IMG/VR virus record: IMGVR_UViG_3300036931_000120
Location: 1 to 22,378 of that record
Strand: one strand, 5' to 3'
Source of the DNA: a virus
Length of the DNA stretch: 22,378 nucleotides
The translations under genes were made by a program, and so were the position numbers. Below are positions 6,196 through 14,071 of the stretch, piece after piece (the stretch's first letter is position 1; each line of letters starts with the position of its first letter). The notes below the pieces were generated by a model. It was not told where the DNA came from and searched no databases. It saw only the letters and a list, made by a program, of their open reading frames with translations.

Positions 6196-7113
6196 TTAAC
6201 CAGAGCCGGTAGGAAACAGCTCGGCGGAATCAGAGGTATTGCTGCTGCTGTAGTTGTTGGCGCAGTAACAGCCGCCGTTAATCAGGCTGTACGTGAGACT
6301 GCCCCCGCCAAAGAAGTTATCCCGTATCAACCCCTTGACGTTGGCGCCGAAGTTAACGCCCCCTGCCGACGCATACATATACAGGAAGTCGTTGTTCGTT
6401 ACCCTGTCAACGCTTGCCGACCCGCTGCAGTAGATGCCCCCGCCACTCCAGGCGCTCGTCGCCGCCAGGCCGTCGAACAGGTTCCAGCGGATTTCCACCC
6501 GCAGTGGTCCCGACGGGATGTTAATGGCGTGGACAGGGCCGGCCGCACGCAAAAAGAACTCGTTGTTGTAAATCTTCGCGGTGTTGGCGGCCAGTCCAAG
6601 CACAATGCTGTTGGTGTCACTGGCGCCGCAGAAAAATATACTGTTGTAGACCGCGCACTCAGCCGCGTTGAGAAAAACGGCGCCGGCGAGAGCGGAGAGG
6701 GAAATTGGGAAGTAGAGGTTGGAAATGGTGCTGCCGGCGTAGTTGAGCTGGATACCGTAGAGTGCGGCGTTCGCCAGGTTCATTGTGAACTGCGGCCGCA
6801 GATTACCCGTACCCAGGCCGAGAATAGTACAGGCGACGAGCGGGATAATAGGAGCGGTGATCGTCTCCGCATGCTGCGCCTTGACGCAGATGATGTCACC
6901 GGCCACCATGCGCTGATTGAGGACTGCGGTAGCCAGGGACGGATAAGGGTTATTGAAGCCGCCGCGCGCGCCGTGCGTAGTGTTGCTGCCGCCGGCGGAC
7001 GGGGAGGTGGGACTGCACACCCACCAGGCTTTGCCGGTGTACGCGTTGAGTACGGGCATGTCGCGGATGGCGACGCCGTTGGGAAAGCCGTTAGGGTAGT
7101 CTGATATGGGCAT
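6196..7113 (-). CDS. Right-handed beta-helix phage particle protein, putative
   Basis: A 305-residue protein with no catalytic motif that I recognise. After residue 90 it shows short repeated strands with Asn, Gly and hydrophobic residues (IYNNEFFL, IRWNLFDG, VTNNDFLY, IRDNFFGG, CANNYSSS), typical of right-handed parallel beta-helix (pectate-lyase fold) proteins. The first part holds GKAWWVCSP and an NPYPSLATAV segment, as in phage surface proteins that begin with a time-series-like parallel-strand entry. ATG at 7113 has GGAG 9 bases upstream. It lies between the capsid genes and the sugar cassette, so a virion surface or tail role is likely; a glycan-binding or hydrolase role is possible but unproven. 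Confidence 0.6.
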   Translation of the reverse strand: MPISDYPNGFPNGVAIRDMPVLNAYTGKAWWVCSPTSPSAGGSNTTHGARGGFNNPYPSLATAVLNQRMVAGDIICVKAQHAETITAPIIPLVACTILGLGTGNLRPQFTMNLANAALYGIQLNYAGSTISNLYFPISLSALAGAVFLNAAECAVYNSIFFCGASDTNSIVLGLAANTAKIYNNEFFLRAAGPVHAINIPSGPLRVEIRWNLFDGLAATSAWSGGGIYCSGSASVDRVTNNDFLYMYASAGGVNFGANVKGLIRDNFFGGGSLTYSLINGGCYCANNYSSSNTSDSAELFPTGSG

Positions 7114-7207
7114 TGATTGGTGCTCCTGTCACCCAGGCGTCCACGATAAGGGTGGCGAGGGTCCGTTTGAAAGTGAACGGAATGTCTTGCTTTGCCGGAG
7201 CCAGGAT

Positions 7208-7861
7208 TCAAGGCTTCCATGTACGCTCTTTGAGTATAGCATATGCAGTATGGTAGCCAAGCCCAAACGCGGTCGCTACTGCTCGGATGCTTTCTCCGTT
7301 TGCATGTCTACGCCGCATTTCCGGGACTGTGTGTGCATTTACTACATTTATACGACTGTTCTGTGCTTGTTCAGCCTTTGTAGCCCACCGGCAATTATCC
7401 GGGGTATAATCTCCGGCGTTGTTCCTTCTGTCAACCGAATGCTGCGGAGATGGCCGATCTCCCATATCTTCGACAAAAGCCCAGAAATTTTCCAGCCAGC
7501 GATCGCAAACGCCTATCCCGCGACCACCATACTTGAAGTAGGCTTTGTCCTCCGGATTGAGGCAACGCTGTTTAATGTTGTCCCAAATCCGGTAATACGG
7601 ATGCGATCTGCGCTTGCCCCAGTCATCCGGACGCCCGGCATTCAGATCACCGGCGTGCCGTAATTGCCGTGCATAATGCGTAGCACAAAGGCCAATGGTC
7701 ACCTGTGTTTTCTCACAACCCTCGACTTTGCACTTACTGGTATTCCTCACCTTAACGCGCTCAGGACTACCATGCGCACGGTAACGCTGATAACAGGCAC
7801 CGCACCATCCAAACGCAGGGTGTGTAACCGGGTTCTTCTTGCAATACGAGCATAGCTCCAT
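7208..7861 (-). CDS. HNH-type homing endonuclease-like protein
   Basis: A 217-residue protein. Residues 1-70 carry zinc-binding pairs (CSYC, CGAC, then CKVEGC and CATH). The centre has the pattern YYRIWDNIKQRC, YGGRGIGVCDRW, VEDMGDRP, SVDRRNNAGDYTPDNCRWAT, which defines a large phage and plasmid family usually annotated as HNH endonucleases. Residues 178-212 look like a helix-turn-helix (VPEMRRRHANGESIRAVATA). Such free-standing genes spread by cutting homologous DNA lacking them. It interrupts the run from capsid to beta-helix gene, is flanked by non-coding DNA on both sides, and has its own promoter, unlike its neighbours. Cleavage activity is inferred. Confidence 0.72.
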   Translation of the reverse strand: MELCSYCKKNPVTHPAFGWCGACYQRYRAHGSPERVKVRNTSKCKVEGCEKTQVTIGLCATHYARQLRHAGDLNAGRPDDWGKRRSHPYYRIWDNIKQRCLNPEDKAYFKYGGRGIGVCDRWLENFWAFVEDMGDRPSPQHSVDRRNNAGDYTPDNCRWATKAEQAQNSRINVVNAHTVPEMRRRHANGESIRAVATAFGLGYHTAYAILKERTWKP

Positions 7862-7862
7862 T

Positions 7863-7907
7863 TGGGTTTATCCTCTCCTGTATGGGTTTTGTGAAGAGGA
7901 TAACCCA
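7863..7907. promoter_or_regulatory. Inverted repeat overlapping the HNH promoter and ribosome-binding site
   Basis: TGGGTTTATCCTCT (7863-7876) and AGAGGATAACCCA (7895-7907) form an inverted repeat with one bulged base and an 18-base spacer. One arm covers the -10 box and the other covers the Shine-Dalgarno sequence. It could be an operator, or, in read-through transcripts from the capsid operon, a hairpin hiding the ribosome-binding site. Confidence 0.6.
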
Positions 7908-7925
7908 TAATTTTACGGTTGTCAA
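7897..7925 (-). promoter_or_regulatory. Sigma70-like promoter for the HNH gene
   Basis: On the minus strand there is a perfect TTGACA -35 box (7925-7920), a 17-base spacer and TATCCT as -10 box (7902-7897). Transcription would start near 7890, about 30 bases before the HNH start codon. It is the clearest promoter seen in the window. Confidence 0.65.
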
Positions 7926-7944
7926 GACAAAAAATACTCCAACC

Positions 7945-8859
7945 CTAAGAACCTGAGCTGCCGTATAGAGAGCGTTTATCAGTCACGCCCATGCTGTAGC
8001 GCTCCTCACTTTTGAAGAGGGCATTAGATGTAGGGAAATCATCATCGACATCGAACGTCATGGGTTCACGTTGAAAGCACTTCGCACCATCGGGACAATC
8101 TGTCTTCACGAACCAGCTAGACGTACTTGTTAAGAAGTGATTGACCCTGTAGCCTTCAGGGAACGCGCCCATTGTCGCAATCGCGTTAATATCCCTGTCC
8201 GCCGTTCCCGGCCGCCACTGCGTGTTCTTCAATATTCTCACGGTGTCGAACTCAAGCGACGTAGGGATGATGAGCTTCTTGGGGACGATGCGGATACGCA
8301 GGCCGCGCTCGTTGACGAAGTTGGCGATGTCGATAATGCACTGCTCCAGCGCCGCCTCGTTCAAGTCGCTGTCGATCGACGGGCGGTTCGCCCACGTAAT
8401 CCCCATTTTGGTAACGTGCGCGGTGGAGATCAACGTCGCCCCGTCCTCGCCGGTGTAGTTGGTGTCGAACGCGCGGTTCAGCACGTTGGCGCCGACGATC
8501 TCCTTACCCTGGCGCATGGAAAACGCCAGCGACGTTGCCTGCCGCAATCCTACCTGCGGGTAGAGATTGTCCTTGTAGACTTCCTTGGTGACGATAAAAC
8601 CCAGGGCGAACACAGCGTGGTTGTACCGGATCAGATAACCTTGAGACTGGCTATCGTAGCTGATGCCCATACCCTCGGGTTTTATCTGCGGAAGCCCAAA
8701 ACCGGTGATGCCGAGTTCTTCCTCGAACGCCCTCTTGCTGGGGATGGTGTCGAAGATTTCCTGGAACTCAGGCTTATACTCATTATACTTGTTGTTGAAG
8801 ATTTCGTGCAGACCGGGAAACAATAGCCGCGCGAAACTTGAAGAGGTGATGACACCCAT
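7945..8859 (-). CDS. Major capsid protein (HK97-fold type), putative
   Basis: A 304-residue protein placed after scaffold and decoration candidates, as expected for the major head protein. The N-terminus has KYNEYKPEFQEIFDTIPSKR and a YDSQSQGYLIRYNH segment; the middle has the long helix-and-loop stretch LRQATSLAFSMRQGKEIVGANVLNRAF and AALEQCIIDIANFVNERG, followed by VPKKLIIPTSLEFDTVRILKN. These match Mu-like and related HK97-fold capsid proteins. There is no signal peptide or protease motif. ATG 8859 has GGAGG five bases upstream. It would self-assemble into the icosahedral shell with the scaffold-like and decoration candidates encoded upstream in the operon. Confidence 0.75.
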   Translation of the reverse strand: MGVITSSSFARLLFPGLHEIFNNKYNEYKPEFQEIFDTIPSKRAFEEELGITGFGLPQIKPEGMGISYDSQSQGYLIRYNHAVFALGFIVTKEVYKDNLYPQVGLRQATSLAFSMRQGKEIVGANVLNRAFDTNYTGEDGATLISTAHVTKMGITWANRPSIDSDLNEAALEQCIIDIANFVNERGLRIRIVPKKLIIPTSLEFDTVRILKNTQWRPGTADRDINAIATMGAFPEGYRVNHFLTSTSSWFVKTDCPDGAKCFQREPMTFDVDDDFPTSNALFKSEERYSMGVTDKRSLYGSSGS

Positions 8860-8943
8860 TTATGCCTCCAATGGCGTCATCCTTATTTGTGTGGGTAGAC
8901 GTTGGCGTTAAGGTTAGTAGTGGTGCCGGAGTTGCGGGGCAGG

Positions 8944-9015
8944 GCTACATGACTGCGTAGCTACATTACCGCGCAGCTACATGACTACGTAGCTATATGA
9001 CTACATGACTGCGCA
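8944..9015. repeat. 16-bp tandem repeat between decoration and capsid genes
   Basis: Units on the plus strand are GCTACATGACTGCGTA (8944-8959), GCTACATTACCGCGCA, GCTACATGACTACGTA and an enlarged GCTATATGACTACATGACTGCGCA form (8992-9015). The junctions make small palindromes (GTAGCTAC, CTACGTAG). The remaining upstream region of the capsid gene (8860-8943) holds a ribosome-binding site and a short open stretch without a start codon. Confidence 0.85.
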
Positions 9016-9016
9016 G

Positions 9017-9643
9017 TTACAGCCCGGCGATCGACGCGCGATAAACGTGCAGAAGCGGACTGACATACCATTTAGCATACTGGCCAAGCGCATTGTCCAT
9101 CCGATCCACGAGCCGCATCAGCCGCCACGTCTGGGAGCTGGAGTAGGCGCTGGCGGTGTTACTGTCGATCGTAAACCCCGACAGGCCGGAGTTGACATTG
9201 ACGGCGCCGACCGCGCTGCTGATCGAGTTCATAAGCGCGGCGATGGTCAGGGCGGACGGAGAACTGTTCTCCTGCACCTCGAACAGGACATTGGGGTCGT
9301 CAACGACGGCGATGTAGTTAGCCGTGCTCGCCGGCGCATACGCCTTCACGAGGTTGGCGGGATCGTAGAGTTCAACGGGCGCCACACCCTGGATACCGGT
9401 GGGCACGGTGCCGAAGCCAATGGCGACGCCGACGATAATGTCGTTGGCGCCAGCCAGTTTCACGGCGGGGAAGCGACCGGTAGGATCGCCGTAGTTAGTG
9501 GAATCAAACATTACGGGGTCGCCGACGCCGATGGCGCTGGCGTCGCTCGCTGAATGGAAGTAGATGCGAAACTGGCCATTCCATTCAACTCCGTTCAAAT
9601 ACTTTGCAGGAATGAACCCTTGCACCAGACTGGTATTCGCCAC
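9017..9643 (-). CDS. Putative head decoration / capsid-stabilising protein
   Basis: A 208-residue protein beginning MANTSLVQGFIPAKYLNGV, followed by short beta-type segments (VGDPVMFDSTN, DIIVGVAIGFG, APVELYDPANL, NYIAVVDDPNVLFEVQEN). It has no catalytic motif. The position directly ahead of the major capsid gene, and the beta-rich make-up, fit a head decoration protein, but I cannot name a family with certainty. The start is GTG (9643) with a good AAGGAG six to seven bases upstream. The downstream gap to the capsid gene carries the 16-bp repeat. Confidence 0.5.
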   Translation of the reverse strand: MANTSLVQGFIPAKYLNGVEWNGQFRIYFHSASDASAIGVGDPVMFDSTNYGDPTGRFPAVKLAGANDIIVGVAIGFGTVPTGIQGVAPVELYDPANLVKAYAPASTANYIAVVDDPNVLFEVQENSSPSALTIAALMNSISSAVGAVNVNSGLSGFTIDSNTASAYSSSQTWRLMRLVDRMDNALGQYAKWYVSPLLHVYRASIAGL

Positions 9644-9661
9644 GTTATTTCTCCTTCGCAG

Positions 9662-10207
9662 TTATATGGGGGCGCGATTGCCCAGAGGTGAAACTTCTTC
9701 TGCCTTAGCGTTGATGTCAGCCTTGCCATACCGCCCAGGACTGCCCACCATTGTTCTTTTCATGTCGGCTTCCGACTCATCTATGCGCGTGTGCTGTAAT
9801 TTCAAATCTTCCTCTCTATACTCCATGGGCTGCTCCATCAGAAAACCGGTCACTCCTCCGCCGACATGCTTGCTGATTTTGGCGCGCATTGGCGTGGGGT
9901 CGCCGGCTTTTAACGGTCCGCCCGTCTCGTCTCCATATACAAACTCATACCCGGCGTCCAAATGGGCTTGAATGCGTCCGGGGTTCTGAGGGTCATCGTT
10001 TACAACGCGGCGGTAGTAGCCGGGGCGTTGAGAGTATTTAAGGCGATCCGCCTGGCCGACGGGGACACGGTGGGGGCGGTGGGCGCGGGACGGCGCCTGT
10101 TGCTGCTGCGCCGTCTGCCGCTGCTGCTCCGTCTGCTCTTCCCCGATTTCGGGTTGCGCCAGGGATTTGCGTGTGAACTTGCCATCCGGTTGCCGATTGT
10201 CTGTCAT
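9662..10207 (-). CDS. Unknown phage protein in head module
   Basis: I do not recognise this 181-residue protein. The first half is Gln/Arg-rich and probably disordered (EEQTEQQRQTAQQQQAPSR, RAHRPHRVPVG). The second half is more ordered, with GYYRRVVNDDPQNPGRIQA, LDAGYEFVYGDETGGP and a charged tail. Its ATG overlaps the scaffold-gene stop as ATGA and has AGGAG upstream, so it is probably translated by coupling. Lying between scaffold-like and decoration genes, it is probably a minor head or morphogenesis protein. Confidence 0.6.
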   Translation of the reverse strand: MTDNRQPDGKFTRKSLAQPEIGEEQTEQQRQTAQQQQAPSRAHRPHRVPVGQADRLKYSQRPGYYRRVVNDDPQNPGRIQAHLDAGYEFVYGDETGGPLKAGDPTPMRAKISKHVGGGVTGFLMEQPMEYREEDLKLQHTRIDESEADMKRTMVGSPGRYGKADINAKAEEVSPLGNRAPI

Positions 10208-11136
10208 GCTATTTCTCCTGTAGCAACCCATCCTTCGATGATCTTCTGGCCATTACTGCCAAGCTCGACGAACGAGTCGTAGACTTTCTTGTGCTCATCA
10301 TCAAGGCTGGCGCGGGTGAACGTCTTAGTCCCGGCGCCCCGGTTCGCGCCCGCAGCGCTCACGGCCTCAACTCCCCCCATAGGCGCCTTCGCCCTTGCCG
10401 GCTTACCGAACTTATCCGGATACTTCTCCTTGACCTCACTGCCGATGATATTCAACGTCGCCTGATACTCGGCGTCGTCGGTAATTTCGGACAGCCCGTA
10501 AACCTTCGCGCGGGTGTGGGCGTAGGCCCGAAGCGGCGTATCATTCTTATACCAGGGGTTAGCGGCGACCCAGTCATCGAGAATGGCGTCGGGGGCGGCG
10601 TCGGGGGCGACGGCAATGGTGGCGGCGTCCTTCGCCTTGGCGTCCTTGATAGTGTCGATGCGGGCGTCAAGGGCATCCACCTTAGCCGGGTCGTTTTCGG
10701 CAATCGCCGCTTTGCGCTCTGTCTTGAGATTGGCGATCTTCTCGTCAAACTCCTGCTGGCGGGCGGCGGCGACACGCTCGTAATGCGCCTCAAGTGACTT
10801 GGTGGCGGTGAGCATGCGGTCGATCTTGCGCGTCTGGTCGCGAATAGTGCGGCCTTGGGTACGTTGGATTTCCTGCGCGCGCTTGATGAATACCTTGGCG
10901 TCCACAAAGGCGTCGCCAAGCGCTTCCCTGTCCGGATTCCAACCCATCTCTACCGCGAGTTCCTCGGTCTCGGTCAGCTTAGGGGCTGCGGCGGCCGCCA
11001 CGTCGTCTATGGTGATGGTGACGGTGGCTGCGTCACCCGCCGCCTTGGCTGCGGCATCCGCTGCTGCTGCCGCCGCTGCCGCCTTTATCCCGTCCGGCTG
11101 CGTACTCTGTACTGGCAATGTGCCATCTGCTGGCAT
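10204..11136 (-). CDS. Scaffold-like head assembly protein, putative
   Basis: A 310-residue, highly charged, alanine-rich protein. Residues 18-55 are low complexity (poly-Ala blocks). Residues 90-175 form a likely coiled coil (IQRTQGRTIRDQTRKIDRM, RQQEFDEKIANLKTERKAA). The C-terminus is ordered and basic-acidic mixed, ending FVELGSNGQKIIEGWVATGE. A coiled-coil centre and a compact C-terminal domain are typical of phage scaffolding proteins, and the location just before the capsid genes supports this. Sequence homology to a named family is not visible to me. ATG 11136 has AAGGAGA upstream, placed inside the end of the GroES-like gene. Confidence 0.62.
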   Translation of the reverse strand: MPADGTLPVQSTQPDGIKAAAAAAAADAAAKAAGDAATVTITIDDVAAAAAPKLTETEELAVEMGWNPDREALGDAFVDAKVFIKRAQEIQRTQGRTIRDQTRKIDRMLTATKSLEAHYERVAAARQQEFDEKIANLKTERKAAIAENDPAKVDALDARIDTIKDAKAKDAATIAVAPDAAPDAILDDWVAANPWYKNDTPLRAYAHTRAKVYGLSEITDDAEYQATLNIIGSEVKEKYPDKFGKPARAKAPMGGVEAVSAAGANRGAGTKTFTRASLDDEHKKVYDSFVELGSNGQKIIEGWVATGEIA

Positions 11137-11138
11137 GT

Positions 11139-11483
11139 TTAGGTCTCCTTCTTGAAGTTGTAATCGGGGGCCGCGCCCTTCGCGATAACCGCCTTGCAGT
11201 CCTCGTCATTACAGAGGACGCAGCGCTCCAACCCTGTAATCTCGGCGTCTACCGTTATGCCCGAATACCGGGGAAAGCACACACGGTCGCCTACTCCCGC
11301 CCAGGGCGTTCCATCCCCAAACGCCTGCCAGGCCTGCCGGCCTACGGCCAGGATTACCCCGGTGGTGGCCGCTTTCTGATGTGTCTCACGCACAGTGTCA
11401 GGGACATATAGCATTCCGCCGGCTGTTCGTTCTTTGACTTCGTCAAGCTGCACTAAAACTAAATGTCCGCAGGGTTCAATCAT
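11139..11483 (-). CDS. GroES-like co-chaperonin (Cpn10 family)
   Basis: A 114-residue protein matching Cpn10 over its first 85 residues: EPCGHLVLVQLDEVKERTAG resembles the P..DRV.V...E...K.AGG opening, then GGMLYVPD begins the mobile loop, GVILAVG matches G.V.AVG, and VGDRVCFPRYSG matches VGD.V.F....G. A C-terminal extension contains ERCVLCNDEDCKAVI, which parallels the final L...DILA but with extra cysteines. Cpn10 caps GroEL; phages such as T4 (gp31) encode one to fold capsid protein. Location between portal and scaffold-like genes fits that job. ATG 11483 has AGGAG seven bases upstream; a GTG three bases earlier is possible. Confidence 0.78.
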   Translation of the reverse strand: MIEPCGHLVLVQLDEVKERTAGGMLYVPDTVRETHQKAATTGVILAVGRQAWQAFGDGTPWAGVGDRVCFPRYSGITVDAEITGLERCVLCNDEDCKAVIAKGAAPDYNFKKET

Positions 11484-11534
11484 CACATGACTCCTTGTAT
11501 GGGTTGTCGTCGTACTTACTCCCTGTCGTCGTAT

Positions 11535-11807
11535 TCACTCACTGTCATCCTCTTCCCCCTCCCCTTGCAGCAACACCGTTTCCGGCGGCTCGAACGCATC
11601 CTCCAGCCCCTGGATCATGCCGACGCGAAACGCGGTATTAAGAGCGGTGGAGTTAAGATTGTCAACGTCGAGCGTTCCACCGCGACCCAGGTCGATACGA
11701 AGGTCGTCGATCTGCCGCCGGCGGGCGGAGTGGACGATACGGGTGATGGGGTGCTGCAACCACATCCGGAACTCTTCAAGGGTAATATACGCATCAGGGG
11801 TGGGCAT
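11535..11807 (-). CDS. Unknown small phage protein after portal
   Basis: A 90-residue protein of unknown function, starting MPTPDAYITLEEFRMWLQHP and ending in an acidic run. It contains a predicted helical basic stretch (RIVHSARRRQIDDLRIDLG) and an NTAFRVGMIQGLEDAF helix. ATG 11807 is chosen over an upstream ATG at 11849 because it has GGGGAG six bases upstream and overlaps the portal gene by only 14 bases. Placement between portal and co-chaperonin suggests a head or connector accessory role. A 19-bp imperfect direct repeat (11505-11542) straddles its stop codon. Confidence 0.6.
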   Translation of the reverse strand: MPTPDAYITLEEFRMWLQHPITRIVHSARRRQIDDLRIDLGRGGTLDVDNLNSTALNTAFRVGMIQGLEDAFEPPETVLLQGEGEEDDSE

Positions 11808-14019
11808 CGCTGTCTCCCCTTTCCTTGATGTCGAGCTTCCTGTGTTCAAGATGGTGGTCAGCCACCTCCATAGTCTGGCGGTGTCCCTGGTCCTGCGCCT
11901 TCAACGCCGCCTCCAATGCCTGCCTCTCCTTCTCCAATTCAAACTTCAACGCGGTGATCTCGCGCTCAAACTGCTGACCTGCCGCGCGTTGGTCAACCAG
12001 AGCGGAGTCGGACTGCAATTTGGCGGCGCGCGCGGTATCGAGTTCATGCCTGTACTCGATCTCCTTTTCCTTCAACGCCATCTCAGTCTGTTTTAGCTGC
12101 GCCTTTATCTGCTCGATTTCAATACGCGGATCGGTCTTAGGCTCCGGCGCGTCGAGAATAGTCTCGACATCCGGAATATTAAGGGCGGCGAAGTAGCGGC
12201 GGTATATCTCACGATCATTTAGCCCCTGGTCGATACACTCCTTTAGCGCCTGGGCCTTCATCACCTTCTGCATATCGTTGAGGTCGCCGATATCGCTCAC
12301 CGGCGTAATGTCGAGATCGCTGTCGTAGAAGTCCGTCATCACGGCGTCGGGGTCATCCAGTACCCGCTGGTACTCATCCGCCTCGACAAAGAGTTTGTCA
12401 AGGTACTTCAGCTTTTTGAACTCGCGGCTGAGGGACTTGTGGATACGAAGGTAAATGCTTGAGTACACCTTCAGCCCCTGCTCGATGAGCGCTAATGTAG
12501 TCGTGGCGGGTACGTTAGCCGCCGGCTGGTTGCCGCTGAGAACGTCGGCGTTACTCGCCAGTTCCTTCGCCGCCTCGACCATGAACTGAAGGAGCTTGAA
12601 CAGTACCTCGGACGGCGGATTAGCCGGCAATGGGAAGACGTTCTTCCTCAGATCGTCCCCTGTGCTGTCCACGTACTTCCACTCGCCGTGCTTAAACCTC
12701 AAACTCTTCGTCCCCTCCGGCAACCTCACACCCTTGCCCAGAAACCCGCACTGGCGATTGGCCATCGTACCGGCGTCGAGGAGCTGATTAAGATTAGTGT
12801 TCACGGTTTTGTTAATAGGCCCGATCAGCGCGCCGAACCCCATACCATAGAAGCCCCCGTCAAAGGAAGGGAAGAAAAGGTAGCGTGTGAAGTCGATGCG
12901 CGGAGTGATGCGGACAATTTCACCATCGTCGTTAGTATGAATACCGTCCGAGTCATAGCGAGGGACAATGCGGACGACCTGCTGCGTGTCGTAATGCACA
13001 GTGACGACGTAGGGCTCCTGGTATCCGTCGCCGTCGATATCCCACCAGCGGTGTTGCTCGAGGAACAGGTGCGGCTTGTCTTTGTCCCGCGTGTCCTGGT
13101 TCTGCTTGACTTCCGTATGCGACACCGGCTCGCCGAACTCCCTGTCCAAAAACTTCTTCCCGCGTACACGCTCGACTATCTCGTTTGGATACAGGACAAC
13201 GTGCTGGGTAAAGTGGGGGACTCTTTCAAGGGACTTGGCGAAGTAATTGACGACGAGGTCTTCGGCAGGACACATCTCGCTTACGTTTTTCTTATTGACG
13301 TGGTCGCGGTAGGTCTTGCGGAAGACACAGCCGACAACGGGGAGAATGACGAGAAGCTGATCCGTCTCCTCATCCCAGTTATCCATTTGCTGCAACAACT
13401 GCCAGGACATGAACGCCGCCATGCGGTCGGCGCGCTTCTGCTTGGTGCCGGCGTCGTCGTCCCTGCCAAACTTCTTGCCCTTGACGACCTGGTCGCCGTT
13501 GATAATGTTAGGGTAGGCGCGGGCGGCGAACTGAATAGCGGCGATAGCGAGCGTGGGGTACTTGACGTTGGCCACCACACCTTCACCGTAGGTCTTGACT
13601 TTGCCGATCAAGCGCGCTAGTTCCACGGCCTCCCTGTTCTGTTCCAGCCAGTCGCGGCGGGAATCCCGGTCAATCTCATAATCCTCCACGACACGGATGC
13701 CGATGGACATTAAGACCTGCTTGTCCAACTTCTCGGCAACGTTGTCCATATCGAGCTGCGCCATAAGCTGGTTGACAGCGGCTTCACGCATCCAGCGCAG
13801 CTCACGGTCGGCTTGTTCCTCGACGGTGCGCGGGTCCTGGGGCGGCGCTGACAACTGGGGCGGCGACTGTGACTGTGGGGCGCCGCCACTATTAGCATCC
13901 TGCCCGCCGCCGGGAGCGGTTGTGGGCTCCTGGGGGGCGAAGTTAGGCGTAGTGCCGGGGGGAGGCGGAGTTTGGGCATTGGGTGGCTGCTGTGGCTGGA
14001 CATTGGGAATAGCTGACAT
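11794..14019 (-). CDS. Portal protein, P22-like
   Basis: A 741-residue protein forming the DNA-entry channel at one capsid vertex. The N-terminal 65 residues are Pro/Gln-rich and probably disordered. The body has the portal pattern: SRRDWLEQNREAVELARL, VKYPTLAIAAIQFAARAYP, a WQLLQQMDNWDEETDQLL helix, a GCVFRKTYRD strand, EDLVVNYFAK, and later FYGMGFGALIGPINKTVNT, the helix-and-loop that lines the channel. Residues 625-735 are a long charged coiled coil. Length and layout fit the P22-type portal (about 725 residues). ATG 14019 has no clear Shine-Dalgarno sequence; the nearest purine run is about 30 bases upstream. Confidence 0.8.
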   Translation of the reverse strand: MSAIPNVQPQQPPNAQTPPPPGTTPNFAPQEPTTAPGGGQDANSGGAPQSQSPPQLSAPPQDPRTVEEQADRELRWMREAAVNQLMAQLDMDNVAEKLDKQVLMSIGIRVVEDYEIDRDSRRDWLEQNREAVELARLIGKVKTYGEGVVANVKYPTLAIAAIQFAARAYPNIINGDQVVKGKKFGRDDDAGTKQKRADRMAAFMSWQLLQQMDNWDEETDQLLVILPVVGCVFRKTYRDHVNKKNVSEMCPAEDLVVNYFAKSLERVPHFTQHVVLYPNEIVERVRGKKFLDREFGEPVSHTEVKQNQDTRDKDKPHLFLEQHRWWDIDGDGYQEPYVVTVHYDTQQVVRIVPRYDSDGIHTNDDGEIVRITPRIDFTRYLFFPSFDGGFYGMGFGALIGPINKTVNTNLNQLLDAGTMANRQCGFLGKGVRLPEGTKSLRFKHGEWKYVDSTGDDLRKNVFPLPANPPSEVLFKLLQFMVEAAKELASNADVLSGNQPAANVPATTTLALIEQGLKVYSSIYLRIHKSLSREFKKLKYLDKLFVEADEYQRVLDDPDAVMTDFYDSDLDITPVSDIGDLNDMQKVMKAQALKECIDQGLNDREIYRRYFAALNIPDVETILDAPEPKTDPRIEIEQIKAQLKQTEMALKEKEIEYRHELDTARAAKLQSDSALVDQRAAGQQFEREITALKFELEKERQALEAALKAQDQGHRQTMEVADHHLEHRKLDIKERGDSDAHP

Positions 14020-14071
14020 AGTATTTTTGCGGCGAGGGGGTGCCGCCCTTTCTGAAATTTTGGGTTAACCA

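Noticed and set aside
5447-6199. Plus-strand 250-codon frame
   Set aside because: It covers both methyltransferase genes in antisense; the minus-strand products have SAM motifs.
7162-7181. Terminator after the HNH gene (TCCGTT/AACGGA hairpin)
   Set aside because: The stem is only six pairs with an eight-base loop and no T-run follows on the minus strand.
11505-11542. 19-bp imperfect direct repeat as a regulatory array
   Set aside because: Only two copies with several mismatches, partly inside a coding end; too little to support a function.
12688-13620. Plus-strand 310-codon frame
   Set aside because: It lies wholly opposite the portal gene, has no ribosome-binding site and gives no recognisable motif.
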